Positions 17,993 to 27,006 of a stretch of 64,000 bases of DNA are shown here, one piece after another. A program made the translations under genes and the position numbers. Source of the DNA: Phenylobacterium koreense (GTDB lineage Bacteria > Pseudomonadota > Alphaproteobacteria > Caulobacterales > Caulobacteraceae); NCBI RefSeq assembly GCF_040545335.1, contig NZ_JBEPLU010000005.1:1-64000 (forward strand), written 5' to 3'. Position 1 is the first letter of the stretch. Every line of letters starts with the position of its first letter. Below the pieces are notes generated by a model. The model saw only the letters and a list, made by a program, of their open reading frames with translations. It did no database searches and was not told where the DNA came from.

Positions 17993-19510
17993 TCAGGCCT
18001 CCAGATCGAACATCTCGGGATTGGCTGCCGCGTAATCGAGGGCATATGCCAGCTCGCCCGGAGCCTCGGCGTGAACCGAGAGCAGGGGCTGGCCTTTCGC
18101 GACCTCGTCGCCGAGCCGCACATGCAACTCGACTCCGGCCGCCTTGTCATCCGGCGCGCCGGCGAGCTTGGCGAGCCGAGCCACGGTCCGGTTGTTGATC
18201 TGGACGATCCGGCCGGACCGCGTCGCCGTGATCGCGCGCACCAAGGATGCGCGCGGCGGCGTGCGCAGGCCGCCTTGCGCCTCGCAAATCCGCTGGAACT
18301 TCGCCCAGGCCCGGCCGTCGGCGAGGGTCTCCTCGGCGAGCGAAACCCCCTGGGGCGTCGGGGCGACTCCCCCGAGCTCCAGGGCGGCCCCCGCCAAGAT
18401 GCAGGCCCGGCGTCGCAAATCCGCCGGGGCGTCGGCATGACCCTGCAGGACCGCCAGCACGTCCCACGCCTCCAGCGCCGGTCCGATGCCACGCCCCACG
18501 GGCTGAGCGCCATCGGTCAACATGCAGCGCAGCGTTATGCCGAACACGTCCGCTACTTCAGTAAGGCGAGCGCCAAGGTCCACGCCGGCGTCATCGGAAC
18601 GCACCTTCGCAGTTGGCCCCACAGGAATATCGAGAACCACGTGGGTCGCCCCAGCCGCGATCTTCTTTGAGAGGACCGAGGCGATCAGTTGCCCCTCGGT
18701 ATCCACGTCCAGCACCCGCTCGACACGGATCAAGACGTCGTCCGCCGGGCTGAGCCGCACTGCGCCACCCCAGACAAGACAGGCGCCCTCCTGTTCCACA
18801 ACCCGCCGCATCGCCTTCACGTCGAGGTCGACGGGCGCAAGCGTCTCCATGGCGTCCGCCGTGCCGGCGGGGGAAGTGATCGCGCGCGACGAAGTCTTCG
18901 GCATCACGAGCCCGTGCGCGGCGGCAATGGCGACCACGATGGGCGTCGTACGATTGCCTGGCAGACCGCCGACGGAGTGCTTGTCGACGACCGCGGGGGC
19001 GTCCCAGGTCAATCGCTCTCCGACATCGACCATGGCCCGCGTTAGCGCCACGGTTTCATCGACGTCGAGCGGCAAAGCCGAACAGGCGGTGAGGAAGGCC
19101 GCCAGGTGCACGTCGGTGTAGCGGCTAGCGGCCACATCGGTGATGATCGCGGCCAGGGCCGGCGCATCCAGCCGCTGGCCATAGACCCGTCGGCGCACGC
19201 TGGACATCGACGCCAACGGCGGAGCGTGCCGGACGCTGACGGCCGCGCCCTCCTCCACTTCGAGCAGATTCCAGGCTGCCTCGGAAAGACCAGCCTCATC
19301 CTGCTCCAACAGATCGCGTCCGACCTGGTAGAGAGTCGCCAGAACGTCTCGTCCGCCAGCGCTGAGCAGCACCTGGGCCCGCGCCGCCAGCCCCTCGGAG
19401 CGACAGACGTGACAATCCTCGCGCATCAGCACGATCGGGTCGTGCTGCGTATAGAGGCCTAGCCGCCGGGCCCGCACCGTCGGCGGAGCGCTTGCGGCTT
19501 CGTTGCTCAT
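17993..19510 (-). CDS. AMP/thymidine phosphorylase family protein (archaeal AMPpase type)
   Basis: 505 residues, the length of archaeal AMP phosphorylase and longer than bacterial DeoA (~440). An extra N-terminal domain of about 85 residues (G-L-Y-T-Q-H-D-P-I-V-L-M-R-E-D-C) precedes the nucleoside phosphorylase core. The core has V-D-K-H-S-V-G-G-L-P-G-N (phosphate site, about 170-185) and K-T-S-S-R-A-I-T-S-P-A-G-T-A-D. The archaeal type releases base and ribose-1,5-bisphosphate from NMPs. Overlaps the nuclease gene (ATGA) and nearly abuts the PRPP synthetase gene. NMP rather than deoxynucleoside specificity is inferred from architecture. Confidence 0.82.
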   Translation of the reverse strand: MSNEAASAPPTVRARRLGLYTQHDPIVLMREDCHVCRSEGLAARAQVLLSAGGRDVLATLYQVGRDLLEQDEAGLSEAAWNLLEVEEGAAVSVRHAPPLASMSSVRRRVYGQRLDAPALAAIITDVAASRYTDVHLAAFLTACSALPLDVDETVALTRAMVDVGERLTWDAPAVVDKHSVGGLPGNRTTPIVVAIAAAHGLVMPKTSSRAITSPAGTADAMETLAPVDLDVKAMRRVVEQEGACLVWGGAVRLSPADDVLIRVERVLDVDTEGQLIASVLSKKIAAGATHVVLDIPVGPTAKVRSDDAGVDLGARLTEVADVFGITLRCMLTDGAQPVGRGIGPALEAWDVLAVLQGHADAPADLRRRACILAGAALELGGVAPTPQGVSLAEETLADGRAWAKFQRICEAQGGLRTPPRASLVRAITATRSGRIVQINNRTVARLAKLAGAPDDKAAGVELHVRLGDEVAKGQPLLSVHAEAPGELAYALDYAAANPEMFDLEA

Positions 19511-20874
19511 GACAGGCGCTGAGCCTCATCCTGCTCGGAGATATGACTGTCCCATCCAAGCGCCTCCGAAATGCGCGACTGAAGCGCCAGCGCAGCCTCA
19601 GGTTCCCCGTGCACGATGAAGGTCCGTTTCGGCGGCCGCTCGAAGCCGCCGAGCCAGCGCAGGATTTCATCGGCGTCGGCATGCGCGGATAACGACGGCA
19701 GGCTGGCGATCTCGGCGTTGATCGGAATCCATTGGCCGTGGATCTTCACCTCACGGGCGCCGCGGACCAGCGCCTCGCCGCGCGTGCCTGCGGCCTGATA
19801 GCCCGCAAACAGCACCGTGTTGCGACTGTCGCGGCCGAAGGCCTTGAGGTGATGGAGCACGCGACCACCCGTCGCCATCCCGCTGGCGGATATGATCACC
19901 TTGGGCATTGGGTTGGCGCTGAGCGCCTTCGACTCCTCGACATCGCGCGTGTAGGTCGCGACGGCGCAGGAGGCTCGGCAGACGTCCGGCGGCAGGCGAT
20001 GATCCTCCATATGCCGATGCAGCAGGCCCGTGGCGTCGATGGCCATCGGGCTGTCGAGGTAGATCGGGATCAGTCCGAGGTGGCCGGCGGCCTTCAGGCG
20101 CCAGAAGTGATGAAGCAGTTCCTGCGCGCGGCCGACAGCGAATGCAGGAATAATGACTGTTCCGCCACGCCGGCTCGTCCGCTCCACGATTTCGAGCAGG
20201 GCTTCGGCGGGATCGACGTTGTCGTGCTTGCGATCGCCATAGGTGGACTCCACCAGCAGATAGTCGGCGGCGGCGACAGGCTCAGGGTCGGGGGTGATGG
20301 GGTCGCCGTAACGACCAAGATCGCCTGAGAACACTACCGTCTGGCCACCCCAGCGGATTTCGGCCGTCGCCGCCCCCAGGATATGGCCTGCATGGCGCAG
20401 CGTCAGGTGTGCGCCGTGGCCGAGGTCCATCACCGAGCCAAATGGCACGGGCCGCAGGCGTTCAAGGGCGCGCTCGGCGTCGTGCTTTCCGTACAGGGGC
20501 AGCGCAGGCTTGTGGCGCGAGAAACCGTGCCGGTTCGCGAACGCCGCATCGCTCTCTTGGATCTTGGCGCTGTCGAGCAGCATCAGTTCGCAAAGATCAG
20601 CGGTCGCGGAGGAGCAGATGACCTCCCCGCGGAAGCCCTCCCGGACAAGGCGCGGCAGGTATCCGGAATGATCCAGATGGGCGTGGGTCAGAATTACGGT
20701 GTCGATGCTCTCGGGCTCGATCGGGAACGGTTCCCAGTTCTTGAGCCGCAGCGCCTTTAGCCCTTGAAACAGGCCGCAATCGACGAGAATGCGTCGTCCG
20801 CCTAGCTGCAGGAGGTGCTTGGATCCTGTGACGGTCCCGGCCCCGCCGAGCGAGGTAAGGGTAAGGCTGGCCAT
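19507..20874 (-). CDS. Metallo-beta-lactamase / beta-CASP ribonuclease
   Basis: 455 residues from ATG 20874, which has CGGAG 5 nt upstream; a frame from 20901 is longer but lacks this. MBL metal motifs: H-A-H-L-D-H-S-G, H-A-G-H-I-L-G-A and F-S-G-D-L-G. Beta-CASP motifs: S-T-Y-G-D-R (A), S-G-M-A-T-G-G-R-V (B) and I-V-H-G-E-P (C). This is the YSH1/CPSF-like group of processing ribonucleases. It heads a three-gene operon with the NMP phosphorylase and PRPP-synthetase homologue, behind an FNR-like promoter, so a role in stress-time RNA turnover is suggested. Confidence 0.88.
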   Translation of the reverse strand: MASLTLTSLGGAGTVTGSKHLLQLGGRRILVDCGLFQGLKALRLKNWEPFPIEPESIDTVILTHAHLDHSGYLPRLVREGFRGEVICSSATADLCELMLLDSAKIQESDAAFANRHGFSRHKPALPLYGKHDAERALERLRPVPFGSVMDLGHGAHLTLRHAGHILGAATAEIRWGGQTVVFSGDLGRYGDPITPDPEPVAAADYLLVESTYGDRKHDNVDPAEALLEIVERTSRRGGTVIIPAFAVGRAQELLHHFWRLKAAGHLGLIPIYLDSPMAIDATGLLHRHMEDHRLPPDVCRASCAVATYTRDVEESKALSANPMPKVIISASGMATGGRVLHHLKAFGRDSRNTVLFAGYQAAGTRGEALVRGAREVKIHGQWIPINAEIASLPSLSAHADADEILRWLGGFERPPKRTFIVHGEPEAALALQSRISEALGWDSHISEQDEAQRLS

Positions 20875-20940
20875 AACGACTCCGGCTGATGTCCCATGCA
20901 ACTAGCATCACTGTACAGGGCGCCCCTTGCGCTGCATCAA
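20875..20940 (-). promoter_or_regulatory. FNR/FixK-type promoter of the nuclease-phosphorylase operon
   Basis: On the minus strand TTGATGCAGCGCAA occupies 20940-20927 (perfect TTGAT half-site; TTG-N8-CAA overall). Exactly 20 nt later comes GCTAGTTG (20906-20899), which matches the GCTA start of the Caulobacter-type -10 element. With the dyad at -41.5 the transcript should begin near 20892, 18 nt before the ATG and just ahead of the CGGAG ribosome site. Confidence 0.65.
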
Positions 20941-21087
20941 CCGTTAGCTTCCTGAACGCTTGGCATTCGGAAAACTGGCTATCCTGGCGAATCTCGCGCG
21001 CAAGACCACCGGCTCGGCAAGGCCGTTCGGCCGTTTCGATCCTTCAACGAGGGAGCCTCGGCTGCCGGGAGCCGCCGTCCGGCTCGA
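20941..21087. other. Intergenic with weak hairpin after phoD
   Basis: Between phoD and the nuclease promoter. A 6-bp hairpin (GAGCCG/CGGCTC with a 5-nt loop, 21069-21085) lies directly after the phoD stop. It lacks a T-run, so it is at best a weak or Rho-assisted terminator. Confidence 0.3.
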
Positions 21088-22671
21088 TCAGCCATGCAAT
21101 CCCGGCCGGCGCGGCTCGACCACATACCGCGCAAGCGTGCTGAGTTTTCCCGCCGGCGCCTGGACGCGATCGAGGACCTTCAGCTCGGTGTTCCATTCAC
21201 GGCGCGTGACGTCGAAGGTCTGATATCCTCGCTGGGCGTTCACCAGGCTCACGTTGGGGCTCCCCCGCAGGATGGCGAGCGTGCCTTCGGTCTCGGCCGA
21301 ACCATCGCCGCCCGACGTGATCGAGGTCGCCAGGAACTCCGTCGCCGCGGCCGGGCCATCCGGCTCGTCGTCGCGCAGCGGCACCGTCCCGACGGCATGA
21401 ATATGCGCATCCCCCGTAGCGACGACCACATTGGTTAGACCTGAATCCGTGATCGTCCGGACTAGCCGGCGGCGAGCCTCCGGATAGCCGCTCCAGGTGT
21501 CGGTTCCGCCCGGTTGCACGGAGCCGTCGGGCAGCTGCCGTTGATAAGGCATGATGAACACCTGCTGAGCGAGGAGATTCCAGCCCGCCGAATTCCTCAG
21601 TCCCGCCGCAAGCCAGGCTTCCTGCCCCGCGCCGAGCATCGTGGCCGAAGGATCATCGACCGCCCGGCAGTTGGGCGCGCCGACGCGCTCGCAGAGCTGA
21701 TCGCTGCGATAGCTGCGGGTGTCGAGGACGTGCATGCGCAGCAGGCTTCCATAGTCGAACCGACGGTACATGGCTGTGCGGCCCCCGCGCGGGAACTGCG
21801 CGCGGCGGACCGGCATGTGTTCGTACCACGCCTGCATCGCGGCCATCCGGCGGAGGGCGAAGAATTCGGGGGGCGTGCCGTCCTGGTCGATGTCCCCAGC
21901 GAAGTTGTTGTCGACCTCATGGTCGTCGAAGGAGACGATGAAGGCGGCGGCGGCGTGCGCCGCCTGCAGGTCGGGGTCGGTCTTGTACTGGGCGTAGCGG
22001 CGCCGGTAGTCGTCGAGGCTGTAGATCTCTCCACCCACGTGCCGCCGGTCGATGGGCCGGCCGGCCGCGTCCAGGATCACCGGCGGCTTCGCCGGGGCTC
22101 CGCCCTCGTAGATGTAGTCCCCGTAGTGGAACACGGCGTCGAGATCGTTTTCCTGGCTCAGATAGCGCCAGGCGGTAAAGAGGCCACCCTGGTAGTGCTG
22201 ACAGCCCGCGCTGGCCAGGCGGACCCGTTCGGGATGATCGCCCGCCGCCGGTGCGGTCCGCGCCATCCCTGCGGGGCTGGCGTCGGCGGCGCCATCGACC
22301 CGGAAGCGATACCAGTAGGGCCGGCGCGGCTTCAGGCCATCGACCTCCACATGGACGCTGTGGGCCAGTTCGGGCCTGGCCAGCACCTCACCCGAGCGGG
22401 CGACACGCTGGAAACGTTCGTCCTCGGCGACCTCCCATCGCACGACCACGGCGAGGGGCGGCATGCCGCCGTGCTCGCCAAGCGGCTGCGGCGCCAGCCT
22501 CGTCCAGATCACGAAGCCGTCGGGCGCCGGATCGCCGGCCGCCACGCCCAGGGTGAACGGAGTGTCGGAGAAGGCCGGCGCGGCCCAAACGCGGCCGACA
22601 AGGCCGGTCATGGCGAGCAGGCCGCCACCGCCGGCGAGAAGCGCACGACGGCCGATCATCAAGCGTTCCAT
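21088..22671 (-). CDS. phoD: Alkaline phosphatase D / phosphodiesterase, Tat-exported
   Basis: 527 residues. The N-terminus I-G-R-R-A-L-L-A-G-G-G-G-L is a twin-arginine-type signal ending near V-W-A-A. The PhoD N-terminal domain opens with F-T-L-G-V-A-A-G-D-P. The metallophosphoesterase core shows H-Y-G-D-Y-I-Y-E-G, F-D-D-H-E-V-D-N-N and G-D-A-H-I-H-A, the expected Fe/Ca ligands. It removes phosphate from phosphodiesters or monoesters outside the cytoplasm. It is directly downstream of the FecIR-linked TonB receptor on the same strand (38-nt gap), so it is likely in that receptor's operon. Confidence 0.92.
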   Translation of the reverse strand: MERLMIGRRALLAGGGGLLAMTGLVGRVWAAPAFSDTPFTLGVAAGDPAPDGFVIWTRLAPQPLGEHGGMPPLAVVVRWEVAEDERFQRVARSGEVLARPELAHSVHVEVDGLKPRRPYWYRFRVDGAADASPAGMARTAPAAGDHPERVRLASAGCQHYQGGLFTAWRYLSQENDLDAVFHYGDYIYEGGAPAKPPVILDAAGRPIDRRHVGGEIYSLDDYRRRYAQYKTDPDLQAAHAAAAFIVSFDDHEVDNNFAGDIDQDGTPPEFFALRRMAAMQAWYEHMPVRRAQFPRGGRTAMYRRFDYGSLLRMHVLDTRSYRSDQLCERVGAPNCRAVDDPSATMLGAGQEAWLAAGLRNSAGWNLLAQQVFIMPYQRQLPDGSVQPGGTDTWSGYPEARRRLVRTITDSGLTNVVVATGDAHIHAVGTVPLRDDEPDGPAAATEFLATSITSGGDGSAETEGTLAILRGSPNVSLVNAQRGYQTFDVTRREWNTELKVLDRVQAPAGKLSTLARYVVEPRRPGLHG

Positions 22672-22709
22672 TCCATCACCTCTTTACGGAGCTTGTCTGA
22701 GACGGGCGG

Positions 22710-25700
22710 TCAGAAGACCGCGCGAAGGCCGAAGGTCGCGCTGCGGCCATACTCGCGATGGTCGCCCGCATGATCGGGGATGAAGCCGTTCGGCGTCTCG
22801 ACCCCGGGCAGGACGATGTTGGTCGGCGCGTTGAGCAGGTTGCGCAGCGAGAAGAAGAGGCTCCAGTTCTGGCGTAACCGCAGGGATCCGGATAGGTCCG
22901 CGCTGACCCTGGGCTCTATGAATGAACCGGTCGAAACGCTGTTGAGCTTCTCCCCGGTCCAGGCGGTGTTCAGGTTCAGGCTGAGCGGCCCATGCTTGTA
23001 GGCCAGGGCCAGGGTCGCGAAATTCTCGGCCGAGAGGGCGATCGGCACCTCAGGTTTGGTGTGCGTGTAAGAACCGCGCACGGTCAGCCCGCTCAAGGCC
23101 CCGGGCAGGTAGCTCAGCGCGTGATTGAACTCCAGTTCGTAGCCTTCGATCTTGATCGACTGGCCATCGACCGTCCGGGTCGTGCGGAAGGTGTAGCCGG
23201 CATACTCCTGGCCGGTGTAGCCGAACTCGTCGGCGGTAAGTTCCTCCGTCTGGAAGAGGCCTTTGACCGAGTTGCGGTAATAGTTGAAGGCGATGAGGCC
23301 GACCGGCTCGAAGTATTTGGCGACCCGGATCGAGATGTTGTCCGAGATCTCCGGCTCCAGGCCTGGATTGGGCGCGGTCACGACGAGGGCCTCGTCGTTC
23401 ACCGACCACACGCCGGCCAGGACGTTGACCTCCGGACGGCGGATGGTGCGGCTGTAGCCGATCTGGAGATCGGTGCTGTCGTTGATAGCGAACTTCGCCG
23501 AGGCGCTCGGGAAAAAGTAGTCGTACTTGCCCTTTCGATCGATCCGCGGCCGGCTCTCGTACTGGTACTTGATGCCGTCGATGGTGGTGGCCCGGCCGGT
23601 GGTGGCCGAAACCGCAAAGCCCGCGCCCTTCACCGCCTCGGCGGACAGTGGGTCGACCTCGCGTGCGCGCGTGCGGGTTTCCTCCCAGCGCAAGCCCGCT
23701 CGCAGGGTTAGGCGATCGGTGACCGACGAGGTGGCCATGAAGTAGGCCGCGTTGGTGTCTTCCTCGAAGTGCCGCTCGTTGGCGACGTAAGCCGTATAGT
23801 AGTCCGCTGCCGACAGCACATGCTCGAATTGCTCAGGATGGCTCAGCAGAAGTTGCCCGATCTTGTAGTTGCTGGGCATGAAGAGACGATCGGACCCCGA
23901 GATCGACGTGTAGCGGAGGCCCATGTCGTTGAAGTTCAGTTCGGTGGCGCTGGCGTTCGCCTGCATGAACTGCGCGACGTTGAGAGGCCCGACATAGCGG
24001 TACTGATGAGCGACGCGCTCGTTGCCGAAGTCGTAGACCGCGCGCTTGGCCTTGACGCCGGTCTTGAAGGTGATCGGCGCGATCGGGGTGTGTGTCTCGA
24101 AGGACAGATTCAGCGCTCCGCCGGCCATTTCCGTGCGCGCATAGCGGCCGTCCTGGGCCGTGACGACGATGCTGCTAGCCTTGTAGCTGGCCGGATCGGC
24201 CCAGTCGGGGCCGCTGGTCTGGACGATCTGGAAGTCGGTCTCCATTAGCCCGCTGCGGGAGGCTGAGAAGTTGCCGGCAGCCGATGGCGCGGTGACCAGG
24301 TTGTAGATCGCGCCTTCCCGCCCGAGTGGATTGTAGGTGCTCGAGGAGTCCGAGTACGAGAGGTTGCCGTCGAGGGAGAAATGCTCGCCGGTGAACTCGA
24401 AGCTTGGCACGAAGGTCTGCCCCCTGCCGCGCTTGGAGATGATGTTCGACTGAGGAGAGACCCCGAACTTGTCGGCGGGTTGCTGGGTCGTGAAGTCGAG
24501 AGCCGCATCGCCGATGACGCCATAGGTCCGGGCGCCCGTGGTGAAGAGCTTGGTGCGTTGCCCTGACCAGAGATAGGCGTCGTTGTGGATCGCAGAGAGC
24601 GAAAGGATCAGGTTGTCGCTGGCTCGGTAGTCCAGGGTCAGCGAGGCGGCGAAGCGTGAGACCTCCTGCCCGCGCATGTGCGCGTTGATGGTGGTCATAG
24701 CCATCGGGTCGGGGCTGACCGCGTTGGGGACATAGCTCCGCGGATAGAAGGCCTGCTCCATCTCAGTATAGGTGTTCGACTGGCTGACGCTGGCCACCAC
24801 GCCGAGCCGATGGTCGAAAAAGACATTGGAATATTCGAACTGACCGCTCGGGCTGATACGACGATCATGATCACCCTCGCCGGGGCCGGTGGCCCGATCG
24901 TTCCACTGGTCCGAATGGGTGAAGCCGCTGACCTGGGCGACCACTCGCCGCCCCTTGCGATCAAAGGCCCGCTTGGTCCGCAGGTTGATGGTGCCGGCCG
25001 GCGCGTTGGCGTCGACGTCCGCGCTGGTGGTCTTCGAAATCTCAATGGAGTCGATGCTGCTGAGCGAGACCTGCTCGAAGGAGAAGGAACGCGAGGTCGA
25101 CGAGCCGGCGTTGGCGTCGGCAGCCGCCATGCTCACGCCATTGACGGTGACGGCCGTGTACTCAGGCGGCAGGCCCCGCAGACGCACGTAGCGCACCGTG
25201 TCGTCCCCATCGCCTTCGGTGTCGACGCCGGGCATGAACTTGATGAACTCGCCGACATTGCCCTCGGCGATGTCGCCGAACGACTCCGATGAGAGGCTGT
25301 TCTTGATATCCATCGACTCGCGCTGGCTCATGATCGCGCGCGCGTCGCCATCGCGGACGGAGGCCGTGACGATAACATCTTCCACGACGACAGCTTCTGC
25401 GTCGGCCGGACGCCGAAGGCTGATCTCGATATTGGTCGTCGCGCCGGACGCGACATCGACTTTCAGGGTCTGATCGGCGAAGCCCATGAAGCTCACCGTG
25501 ACCTGCGCCGCGCCCGTGGGCACTTCGGTCAGGCGGAACTCGCCCCGCTCGCCCGAGGTGGTGGCGCGGCTCTCCCCGCCCGAGGTGGTGAGGCGAACGA
25601 TGGCGTTGCGCATGTACTCGCCACTGGCAGGATCGAAGACCCGGCCGATGACGGAACCATCAGACCGGGCCACGCCCAGGGTGAGGGTGCGGCCGCTGTC

Positions 25701-25982
25701 GGAGCGGACAGCCAGTCCGCTGCCCTTTAGCCCACGCTGGACGCCCTCACGCGCATCGAAGTCACCGACGACAGCCGCGGTCCGGCGACCGACGAGGTCT
25801 TCCTGCGCGGCGAGCAGTTGCAGACCAGATTGCCGGCCGAGTTCCTGCACGCCGCTCTGCGCCGCCTGAGCCGGCACGTCGAAACGGCGCACCTGGGCCT
25901 GAGCGCCCCAGGCCACGCCCATCGCGACGACCGACACGCCGCTCGCCCAGACGGCGGCCCCGCGGTGGAGATTGGAGACCAT
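22710..25982 (-). CDS. TonB-dependent transducer with STN and carboxypeptidase-like domains
   Basis: 1090 residues from ATG 25982 (a frame from 26045 is longer but the signal peptide starts here: M-V-S-N-L-H-R-G...A-W-G-A-Q-A-Q). Order: signal peptide; STN signalling domain (about 28-105); carboxypeptidase-regulatory-like beta domain (G-R-V-F-D-P-A-S-G-E...); plug with V-R-Y-V-R-L-R-G-L-P-P-E-Y; 22-strand barrel ending in G-L-R-A-V-F with terminal Phe. The STN domain marks receptors that signal through a FecR-type anti-sigma factor, and fecR and fecI homologues lie just upstream. The partner phoD suggests the ligand is an organophosphate or similar compound rather than an iron siderophore. 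Confidence 0.9.
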   Translation of the reverse strand: MVSNLHRGAAVWASGVSVVAMGVAWGAQAQVRRFDVPAQAAQSGVQELGRQSGLQLLAAQEDLVGRRTAAVVGDFDAREGVQRGLKGSGLAVRSDSGRTLTLGVARSDGSVIGRVFDPASGEYMRNAIVRLTTSGGESRATTSGERGEFRLTEVPTGAAQVTVSFMGFADQTLKVDVASGATTNIEISLRRPADAEAVVVEDVIVTASVRDGDARAIMSQRESMDIKNSLSSESFGDIAEGNVGEFIKFMPGVDTEGDGDDTVRYVRLRGLPPEYTAVTVNGVSMAAADANAGSSTSRSFSFEQVSLSSIDSIEISKTTSADVDANAPAGTINLRTKRAFDRKGRRVVAQVSGFTHSDQWNDRATGPGEGDHDRRISPSGQFEYSNVFFDHRLGVVASVSQSNTYTEMEQAFYPRSYVPNAVSPDPMAMTTINAHMRGQEVSRFAASLTLDYRASDNLILSLSAIHNDAYLWSGQRTKLFTTGARTYGVIGDAALDFTTQQPADKFGVSPQSNIISKRGRGQTFVPSFEFTGEHFSLDGNLSYSDSSSTYNPLGREGAIYNLVTAPSAAGNFSASRSGLMETDFQIVQTSGPDWADPASYKASSIVVTAQDGRYARTEMAGGALNLSFETHTPIAPITFKTGVKAKRAVYDFGNERVAHQYRYVGPLNVAQFMQANASATELNFNDMGLRYTSISGSDRLFMPSNYKIGQLLLSHPEQFEHVLSAADYYTAYVANERHFEEDTNAAYFMATSSVTDRLTLRAGLRWEETRTRAREVDPLSAEAVKGAGFAVSATTGRATTIDGIKYQYESRPRIDRKGKYDYFFPSASAKFAINDSTDLQIGYSRTIRRPEVNVLAGVWSVNDEALVVTAPNPGLEPEISDNISIRVAKYFEPVGLIAFNYYRNSVKGLFQTEELTADEFGYTGQEYAGYTFRTTRTVDGQSIKIEGYELEFNHALSYLPGALSGLTVRGSYTHTKPEVPIALSAENFATLALAYKHGPLSLNLNTAWTGEKLNSVSTGSFIEPRVSADLSGSLRLRQNWSLFFSLRNLLNAPTNIVLPGVETPNGFIPDHAGDHREYGRSATFGLRAVF

Positions 25983-26073
25983 AATCGCACCCCGAAATTT
26001 GTGTTTTCGAAGGTGGACGATGAAGCCCGCGGGAACTTCCTCCACGCGGAGGCCAATATTTGTTGTGAAGCTT

Positions 26074-27006
26074 CTATGACCCCGTCATGGAGCCCAACAG
26101 GATTTCGTGGTCATGCACCTCGATCCTCGTCGAAAGGAGCTCGGCATTGGCGCGCGCGAAACCCTCTGCGTCCAAAATTCTGAACACCCCGACCACCCTG
26201 CGTTCGGCGATCTCGGGCGCGACGCGGATAGGCCGCGAGCCATACTGATTGAACTCTGCGGCCGCCTCCGAGAGCGTCTCACCGTCCAGCATGATCAGGC
26301 CGTCGCGCCAGGCTAGGCGCCGGCGGATGCGGCCAGGGTCGAGTTGGCTCCTCTGCATCGGCTTGCGCTTGTCCAGGCGCAGGCTCCCGCCCTCGGAAAG
26401 CAGCATGTCCCGGCTATCGCCCTCCCCACGGATACGCACGGTTCCTTCCGACACCACGACCTCGGTGGAATCGCCGATTTCTCGAACCGAGAATGCCGTG
26501 CCAACTGCAGTCACCGTCGCGGTCGAGGTCGCGACGACGAAGGGACGCCCGGCGTCCTTTGCAACGTCGAACCAAGCCTCCCCGGCTCGCAGGTCGATCC
26601 GCCGCTGGGCCTCGGAATAGCGCACGACGAGTTGGGTCTGTGAGTTCATCACTGCTTCGGAGCCGTCGGCCATGGGGAAACGGCGCACCTCTCCCCGGAC
26701 GGTCCGAACGTTCTGTCCCCTTACGAACTGGACGCCCGCGCCCACCAGAACGGCGACGCTGGCGGCGAGGCCGCCGGCCAGCACTCCCCGCCGCCCGATC
26801 CGGCGTCGTGGGGCAGATTTTAGATGAGCCGCCCCCACCGCTGCGGCCCAGACGGCCTGTGCGCGCACGAGCGCGCCCTGGCGGCGAGGGTCCCCGGCGA
26901 GCCAGAGGTCCAGCGAGATCCGCTCATCCGGCGTGAGGCCGCGATCCATGGCGACCGCCCACTCGGCGGCCTCGCACTCCAGGGCCTTCTGCGAGTCTAC
27001 CGCCAT
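26074..27006 (-). CDS. FecR-type anti-sigma factor
   Basis: 310 residues. The N-terminal DUF4880-like helical domain (E-A-A-E-W-A-V...L-D-L-W-L-A-G-D-P-R-R) binds the sigma factor. One membrane helix lies around residues 75-95. The periplasmic FecR domain includes R-T-V-R-G-E-V-R-R-F-P-M-A-D-G-S and V-T-A-V-G-T-A-F-S-V, and the C-terminal STN-like segment should meet the receptor's signalling domain. The start overlaps the sigma gene by 10 nt; the receptor begins 91 nt downstream of its stop. Confidence 0.92.
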   Translation of the reverse strand: MAVDSQKALECEAAEWAVAMDRGLTPDERISLDLWLAGDPRRQGALVRAQAVWAAAVGAAHLKSAPRRRIGRRGVLAGGLAASVAVLVGAGVQFVRGQNVRTVRGEVRRFPMADGSEAVMNSQTQLVVRYSEAQRRIDLRAGEAWFDVAKDAGRPFVVATSTATVTAVGTAFSVREIGDSTEVVVSEGTVRIRGEGDSRDMLLSEGGSLRLDKRKPMQRSQLDPGRIRRRLAWRDGLIMLDGETLSEAAAEFNQYGSRPIRVAPEIAERRVVGVFRILDAEGFARANAELLSTRIEVHDHEILLGSMTGS

